Shown piece by piece: positions 57,617 through 64,000 of a DNA stretch of 64,000 nt (the first letter of the stretch is position 1; each line of letters opens with the position of its first letter). The stretch lies in assembly GCA_000750105.3 (NCBI GenBank), contig JPHH03000009.1, forward strand, positions 806,001 to 870,000. The letters run 5' to 3'. The notes beneath the pieces were generated by a model. It did no database searches and was not told where the DNA came from. It worked only from the letters and a program-made list of their open reading frames with translations. The position numbers and the translations under genes are program-made. Source of the stretch: Tolypocladium sp. Sup5 PDA-1. Lineage: Eukaryota > Ascomycota > Sordariomycetes > Hypocreales > Ophiocordycipitaceae.

Positions 57617-59032
57617 ATGCTGCCTCGCGCGGCGGCGGCCGCCTCTGGGCGTGCCTCCATCGCATCCATTGCCATCGCACGATCTCGAATAGCCGTTCGC
57701 CCATTCTCCTCATCAAGAAGACAAATGTCGTTTCTGCCCTGGAGACGGAATCAATCACAGCAGCCAGTCCCGGTATACTTTGCCCGGGCAGCTTCCCAAC
57801 CTAGATCAAGTTCCTGGAGGGGTCGACTTGGGTATGCTCTGCGACGAATGTGTCACCAGATCTGGACCTGGAGCTGACGAGTGCAGACGAGCGGCGTTTA
57901 CGACCCTGGCACTGTATGCGTGCTGGCAGATATTCGCGACCGTCGTTTTCGATCCCCTCCTCGACTGGGCTGACCACGAGTGGGACTCATTGTCGGAAAA
58001 GGAAAAGAAGGAGATGGAGGATTTGTCAGAGGAGGACGAGCCGATACTATTTCTGCCTTTTCCATTCACGACGAAAGAAGTCCAGCAGCCGGCATACAAG
58101 GGTTCCGACCCGGAATGGGCCATGTTCCTGGCTGTGAACAAAGACCAACAGCTTCAGAAAGACATCAAGCGTACGTTGCGAACCTGGCTGGGCGTCATGT
58201 GGCCGAATACTTACTCTATTGCAGTTGGCCTTGCTGAGGTCATACGGCGCGGCGTGGAGAGAAATCCAGCCTACGTAAAGCTGCTTGGGGGTAAAGACAT
58301 CAAACTCAAGAAGCTGTGGCTGGACATCATTTACCCGCCTCGGCCGCCTGCGAAGCACTATGTCTCTGGGTAAGCCGCCTTCACTCATCTGCGTCCCTGA
58401 GCCCCAGTTAATCATTCGCCAGACTCATCATCGACGACGATGGATTGTTCTGGGGAGACCGGCCCATAGACTCTCTAGCCGCCAGCCACCTGAACATGGC
58501 CCTGTACCCCAAGGCTGTGGCATTGACAGTGTGGACATTCGTCAATTTCCTGTTCAAGCAGACGGCACAGGACGTTGCGAAAGCTCTCGGACTGGGCACA
58601 CCGCCGCCTCCGGAGACGACCTGGCAATCAGTTGCGTTGAACCGAATGAGGGAGCGAGGCGCGTTAGGCGGTCCCGGGAAACAGCCCGCTAACGGGCCAG
58701 AACAGCCAGAGAAGCCGACAAGTTTCCCCATACAGACCGCGGGCGGCGATATCATCGGCACACCGTTCGGCGGCGAGAGCCAAGTCGACCCGCGCATCCA
58801 AGCGGCCCTCCAAGCGGCCTCCATGACGTTCTCGAAGAACTGGCAACCCGCCAAGCAGCCTCCCAACCGCGGCTGCATCCGCGTGGACGGGTTGGTGGAA
58901 CTCCAGGGCAAGGCGGCCGTGATGGCCGTCTACGTCTTGGGGTGGTACGATCCCAAGCAGAGGAAGTATATGGGCATCCAAACTGGCCTCAAGCACTTGA
59001 TACAGCTCAAACAGAGACCGGCAGGTGGCTGA
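57617..59032 (+). CDS. Mitochondrial membrane protein, function unknown
   Basis: Start MLPRAAAAASGRASIASIAI with the Arg-rich, acid-free leader RSRIAVRPFSSSRR, a mitochondrial presequence. After one or two introns (about 57775-57890, borders not certain) the main part reads RRAAFTTLALYACWQIFATVVFDPLLDW, an acidic KEKKEMEDLSEEDEPILFLPFPF, then IYPPRPPAKHYVSG. An intron (GTAAGC..CCAG, 58370-58423) leads to LIIDDDGLFWGDRPID and a C-terminal beta-rich part ending LIQLKQRP. Two membrane helices are likely. I recognise it as a conserved fungal protein with no known role. Confidence 0.6.
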
Positions 59033-59510
59033 GGCCGGTGGCTTGGACGTTTACCTCCGCCTTGGATTGAGACGGGAACATGTATGAATAGCACAAGCAT
59101 GGCTCGGCGCTGGGAGGGGACTCGATTTTATGATACCATAGATCCAAGGGACTTTAAGTTACGGACTACCAGGACAAAATGAATCCGCATGCCAAGTGTC
59201 CATCCTAGGGTTGCCCACAAGGCCTGCCGCATTGTCACGTCGCCAGTGGCATCAACACGTGGACAGTGTTAGATGTGATGTATATTCCGTACAGCACCCG
59301 TAACAGTCATACATACCTGCTCTCCGAGAATCCAGCTCCCCTCAGTTTCCTCTCCAGCATGAGGCTATCCACATAACGCCACTGATCGCATCCAGATCGC
59401 CCATCTTACATCCCTAAGCGCTCCTCGAAGCATCCATAGCACCGACACCAGGGTCAGGCCAAGAAACAAGATCAGATCCAACCTGCAAGCCTCGCGTGGC
59501 AGAACAATAA
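59033..59510. other. Convergent intergenic region
   Basis: About 480 nt between two stop codons; no gene seen. Confidence 0.45.
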
Positions 59511-61849
59511 TTAACTTCGCATGACGTTCGCAAATACCGTAAAGACCTCCAGCTCAGCCTCGGGGCCGCCTGGTTCACGCTCGCTGCGCGGAATGGCAGC
59601 AATGAGATGCGCCTCGATGACGTTGACTCCCGGGTGGAGAACCACCTCGAAGGCTCGCTCCTGCGGTAGCTGGTTCGGGAGGACCTGCATGCAAGGCTTG
59701 AGAGGCTGCTTGTCAATCATGACCCAGAGGCTGTACTGCCGGTCGTAAAGAAAGTCTGGGAGCGTGGGCACAATGAAGACGCGGTTATAGTGCGGCGGCA
59801 GGCTAACGGTAGCGGACTGCTGTAGCTCCTTGGGTTGCGGGAGGACTGTGAGAAGATTCGAGTGCTCAACTTGCATGTTCGGGTGCAGCTGGATCCGCAG
59901 GCGAGAGATGAGAGCATCATTGATGCCTAGATATTCGTTAGCAAGCAAACACACCGCAGTCCAAGACATTCCATGACGCACCTTTTCCAGCCCGACGAAG
60001 TCGCTTTTGTTCCACGTAGCTGCCCACCGGGTTGATTGGAACTGCCTGGGGTAGAGGCTGGGGTGGGATCGCAGCAACCAGAGGACGCGCAGCTGCGGGG
60101 GTACCACCAAGTGATTGAGCAACGACTGCCGGAGACACGAGGGCCATCTCTTCCGTTTTGAGGCCAGCTTGTGCCGACGGGCTTGGTGACGGAACAGAAG
60201 CCGAGACGCTGCGGGTCGCATCCAGACGGCTGGATGCGCGCGTCACACCGTTAACTCCGCCAGCGGGAGTATCAGCAGACTGAGACGCCGCGGGCGCTGG
60301 GGAGTCGGCAGAGCCTCCGCGACCACCCACATGGATGGTAATCTTCTTCGCGGAGCTCGGAGTTTCGGTGCCTTGGGCCACCTTCAGCTTGATCTTTGGC
60401 GGCTGTGCAGGCTCTTGCACAACGGCTTGCGCCTTCTTCAACTCCCCATGGAATGCTTCCTGATGGGATGTTAGCATGGGGCAAATGATGCATCGGAATC
60501 AGATACCTACCTCGAGTTCCTGTGCCAGGTCGTAGATTTCACTGCCTTCTTCGTTGTAGAAGTATGCGTTTGTCCACAGCAACTTCGACTTTTCCTCGAA
60601 AGCGCTCCAGCTCTTGTAGTCGCTCACACCAGTCGGATCGCCGCGTCCATGGACACCTTTGACCGACTTCTGAAGCTTCTTGAGGGACAAGGGGTCGGTT
60701 ATAACCCGGTAGTAGTCTTTCAAGGCCCGAGGTGGCAGGTTGTGAAATGGCTCAAAGTATCCCTCGTAGCTACATTGGCGTTAGACAATAAGAACCGGGA
60801 GACAAGGCAGGAGAAGCGTACTCTGGCTCGTAGTAGCGGAGAAGCTCTTCCACAATCTTCTCCTGGGCTTGCTGGAAGCTAAGCCCCTTGTAAGGCACAT
60901 TCTCATACTGGTGATCAGGCTTGCCAGGAGGGATAGATAGCCGCGGGCTCTCCTGAGCCTGCGAGGTCGAGTTTCTCGAAGGGCGGCCCGATTCTCTCCG
61001 TTTGAGAACAATAGACCGCCTTCTTGAGCCGCGTGCGACCTCTTCTTCCTCTTCTTCGTTCTCACCTTCGGCGTCCTCGTCTTCAGCCTCGGCCTCGCCT
61101 TGTTCTTCCTCTTCGCCCTCGGCATCTTCGTCCCCTTCGCCGTCTTCTGGCGGCAACGGGGTCGGTTGAGCTTGGTATCCACGAGTCCCATATGCGGGAT
61201 TTGTCTTGGTCATGTAGTTGCTCAGAGCCTTCCGTACACGCTCGGCATCATCGAAGACGGAAGAAGATCGCGGGTAGAACTCTTTCGCGTTGGAAATCAT
61301 TCTCTTGAAATAGCTTTCGAGCTCTGCAAGAGTCCGAAACTTGCCATTGTTGAGTTTCTCTTCGATGGTTTCCAAGGAAATGGGCATTCGCGTTTGCTTG
61401 TAGTATTCTTCGTTGCCATCCTGGGGGAGGAGTGTCTCGAAGTAGGTTGCAACTAGTCGTCCGCTGAAGGGTGGCTCGTGTCAATATCTAGACGCGCCTC
61501 TTCTTGAGCTCGAGTCAGGGGTTGTACCTCTTATCCGCAGTGCGCCGTATCTGCTCCAGAAAGCTCAACCCATATGCCGTCGTCGAGTCTCGCGACTCGC
61601 CTTTGGAGAGGTCAAAGTCCTGTAGAGGGCCGATGGTTAGCAAAGCGTTCCATGCTATGGCTGTTTTGCGAAGATACCAGGCGCCAGGCGAGAGCTCCAT
61701 GATCACCACCAAACGGCAGATCGTGGGGACAGATAAATGTGCGAGTCGCAAGGGACGAGTAGACTTACCGTCACCTTGCGTCGCTTGGACGAGCGGTCGT
61801 CGGAATCCGACGCCGCAGTGCCGTTGGCCTTGCGTTTAGTATCCATCAT
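59511..61849 (-). CDS. RSC chromatin remodelling subunit, Rsc4-like (tandem bromodomains)
   Basis: Start MMDTKRKANGTAASDSDDR at 61849, a basic N-terminus (SSKRRKV), then an intron. Bromodomain 1 includes DSTTAYGLSFLEQI and MPISLETIEEKLNNGKFRTLAELESYFKRMISNAKEFYP. An acidic linker (about 35 Glu/Asp) and an SRRRSIVLKRR segment precede bromodomain 2, with YYRVITDPLSLKKLQKSV and FEEKSKLLWTNAYFYNEEGSEIYDLAQEL. The C-terminal part has KKITIHVGG and a conserved fold ending YLGINDALISRL and LYRRFIVPTL-like strands. Tandem bromodomains with this tail are found in yeast Rsc4, which binds acetylated histone H3. Six or so introns. Confidence 0.85.
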
Positions 61850-62767
61850 GAAGCAATCTGCCGGAATCGCGATGGCTAGCGCATCACATGCTATCAGGCC
61901 TCACTCCACGCGATCAAGTCGTTGAGGCGCAATGGCTCGTCCAACTCGGCGTCGCAAGTGAGAATCGGCGACGCTGGCGCTTGATGAGGTGCGGTCGACG
62001 CGTGCTGGGACTCGGTCGCGTTGCTCCCGTCGGCTGTTCCACCTGGGCGTCTACAGCAGAAAGGCGCAGAACTTTCGGGGTGCCGGCGGAAGCGGGCGAA
62101 AATAGACGATGTCGAGGAGCTCTTTGGACGATTTTGCAACAGTCGGGTCCCTAGACAGATTGCTGTTGAAGGTGCTCAGGGCGGGTTGGAGAGTTGGAGC
62201 TTTTGCTTTTCGAGGAGAGTACGAGATCAGGGACGTACTGGGGACGTGTGATTGCGCTATGCCTGATTCGGCAGTAAGGCAACAAGGCAGAGATGCTTCA
62301 AGCACCACAGTGACAATGGGATGCGCATAGTCGCCCTGCATAAAGTCGTCTTTAATTTAACGTCATTTGCCTTGTCCCTTTGTTAATAGTTCTCATTGGT
62401 CAATGTCAGCTTGTTTTGCAATGCGCTCTATACGAGTAGTACCAGCAGTGACGAAGTAGAAAGCGGCGTTTAACACCTTAGAGCTGCTCACTGCTAAAGC
62501 AGAGCGGCTGTTCTACTTCGTACTTTATAAAGTTTAAAAGAATTGAATTGCCAGGCAAAAAAAAAGCCTTTCGGGTACCATAAATTAAAAGCCGTCCCGT
62601 CAATGTTCAGGTTTGCATACGCGGCTGAGTCCAATTGATGAGCCTATCCTGTCAGCGCTGTGGCGGGGCAGCAAACAATCCCCCCACCATACGTAGGTAC
62701 GGATAACCCGGAGCTTCGTCCTTCCATCGTCGCGATTGTGGTTTCGCCGACATCCCAAGCAATCACT
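61850..62767. other. Divergent promoter region between the Rsc4-like and Maf genes
   Basis: About 920 nt. Short ORFs on both strands lack domains. The part from 62340 is AT-rich with a run of nine A at about 62558-62566. Confidence 0.45.
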
Positions 62768-63649
62768 ATGGCAGACTTAAAGACGCCGCGCGACCCGCCT
62801 CCAGAATACTCCGCGGCCACGGCCGAGCGCGGGGCTGGACCCCGTCCGAGTGGCTCGGTGCGCCGGCCCGTCCTGCCTCTCGACCTCCCGATTCTCAAGC
62901 ACCTCAACGCGAAGCGCGTCATCCTCGCGTCTGCGTCTCCTCGGCGCAAGGCCCTGCTGCAACAGGTGATGCGGCTCGAGAGCCACGCTTGGGTGCCCGT
63001 CATGCTGACTAGGGGGTAGATCGGCTTGACGAACCTGGAAATTACGCCATCGACCAAGCCGGAGGATCTCGACAAGGGAGCCTACGGTCCTTGGGAATAC
63101 GTTGCCGAAACCGCTCGCCGGAAATGCCTCGACGTCTACACGACATGCCTGGAGACGCATCTTGCCTCCATTCCCGAGCCGGACCTTGTCATCGCGGCCG
63201 ACACCATCATTGTGACCCGCGACGGCCGAATCCTGGAGAAGCCACGAAGCGAGGCGGAGCACATCAGGATGCTGAAGCACATGCGGGACACGGAGATGCA
63301 CCGAGTGTTGACGGCAGTCACGGTTCTTGCGCCGAGGGAAGATGCGCGGCATCCCGGGTACAGCATGACGAGCCACACCGAGGAGACCAAGGTCTACTTC
63401 TGGGGCGAGGACAACGGGCTGCCGGACGATGTGATTGAGTCGTACGTCAAGACTCGGGAGGGAGCGGATAAGGCCGGTGGCTACGCTGTGCAGGGCATTG
63501 GCGGCATGCTCCTGGTCAGAATGATTGAGGGAAGCGTGGACAACGTGGTGGGACTGCCGGTGAGACAGTGCTTGTCCATAGCTGAGAAGGTCATCTTCCG
63601 GCAGGACGAGGATGAGTTTGATGAGGGAAACTCTGACGAAGAGGTCTGA
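62768..63649 (+). CDS. Maf-type nucleotide pyrophosphatase
   Basis: Two exons: 62768-62965 and 63020-63649, joined over a 54-nt intron (GTGATG..GGTAG). The N-terminus has a fungal extension of about 47 residues, then ILASASPRRKALLQQIGL, the Maf family's substrate loop (S-x-S-P-R-R). Next are DLVIAADTIIVTRDGRILEKP (the catalytic D-T motif), YVKTREGADKAGGYAVQGIGG and the C-terminal NVVGLPVRQCL. The family hydrolyses modified or canonical NTPs/dTTP to the monophosphate and pyrophosphate. All motifs are present. The ORF is open upstream of 62768 as far as 62660, but the ATG at 62768 gives MADLKTPRDPPPEYS, the better start. Confidence 0.92.
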
Positions 63650-64000
63650 TTTATGATGCAGATGCTGTATGGGCTTGCGTTTGAAATTGAACGACTGCGA
63701 AGCTAGAATCATGTGGTTGCGGGAAACGGCGGTATGCGCAGCCATTGGCTTTGGATTCGGGGTCTTGTAAGACCTGCATAGCCAATAGACTCAACTGCGT
63801 GTCTACGTGGACCGAGAAAACGGACATGCAAGTTTCATTTCTGGTCAAAAGCCGACGGACTGGGTCAGGGATGACCATGATCCTCGGCGGTGACGTCAAG
63901 GACGCCTTTGCAACAGCCTCGAACCGAGCAGCCTGCGGTTCCTCCCGCAGCCGAGTGCCATTACCCGGTGTGAACCACTCAAGCCTACACTTTATCGTCG
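63650..64000. other. 3' region of the Maf gene up to the window edge
   Basis: About 350 nt with no gene seen. Confidence 0.4.

Noticed and set aside
62777..63745. 322-residue minus-strand ORF
   Set aside because: Antisense shadow of the Maf gene.
1..64000. tRNA, rRNA or CRISPR elements
   Set aside because: None recognised on reading both strands; CRISPR is not expected in a fungal nuclear genome.

Overview
The window looks like nuclear DNA of a filamentous ascomycete, most likely a hypocrealean Sordariomycete. Genes carry short introns (about 45-90 nt) with GT..AG borders, neighbours lie on both strands without operons, and there is a fungal indole-diterpene cluster, a Zn2Cys6 regulator and RIP-like AT-rich islands. 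The species cannot be fixed from sequence alone; the mix resembles Tolypocladium, Metarhizium and Claviceps relatives.

Region 1 (1-17.8 kb) is an indole-diterpene (IDT) biosynthesis cluster. From left to right: a truncated indoleamine 2,3-dioxygenase (-), a P450 of PaxP type (-), a PaxA-type membrane protein (+), a PaxC-type geranylgeranyl transferase (-), a PaxB-type cyclase (+), a PaxQ-type P450 (-), a PaxM-type FAD monooxygenase (-), a third P450 of LtmK/TerK type (+) and an indole prenyltransferase of the DMATS family (+). By analogy with paxilline, terpendole and lolitrem pathways, IdtC joins geranylgeranyl diphosphate to indole-3-glycerol phosphate, IdtM epoxidises, IdtB cyclises to a paspaline-like core, and the P450s and DMATS decorate it. 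No geranylgeranyl diphosphate synthase (idtG) is present in the window.

Region 2 (17.8-24 kb) is gene-poor. It holds a decayed ORF, two small intron-containing genes whose products begin MGxCFS and end in His/Arg/Lys-rich tails, and a diverged short duplication.

Region 3 (24-37 kb) is GC-richer housekeeping DNA: a Kha1-type K+/H+ antiporter, a Pho84-type phosphate transporter, a GNAT-like protein with polyQ, a hemerythrin-like protein, a ZIP zinc transporter and the Hsp70/Hsp90 co-chaperone Sti1.

Region 4 (37-49.5 kb) is an accessory island with a flavin monooxygenase (Baeyer-Villiger type), a kinase-like relic, a small conserved protein, a multi-pass membrane protein, a frameshifted secreted-protein pseudogene, a fragment of an SMP-30/gluconolactonase-like gene, and TA-rich decayed DNA.

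Region 5 (49.5-64 kb) returns to core genes: Ntr2 and SmG (divergent, both splicing factors), a Cdc25/Acr2-type rhodanese phosphatase, a Zn2Cys6 transcription factor, a Vps3844-type ER/vacuolar membrane protein, a mitochondrial protein of unknown role, an Rsc4-like double bromodomain protein and a Maf-type nucleotide pyrophosphatase.
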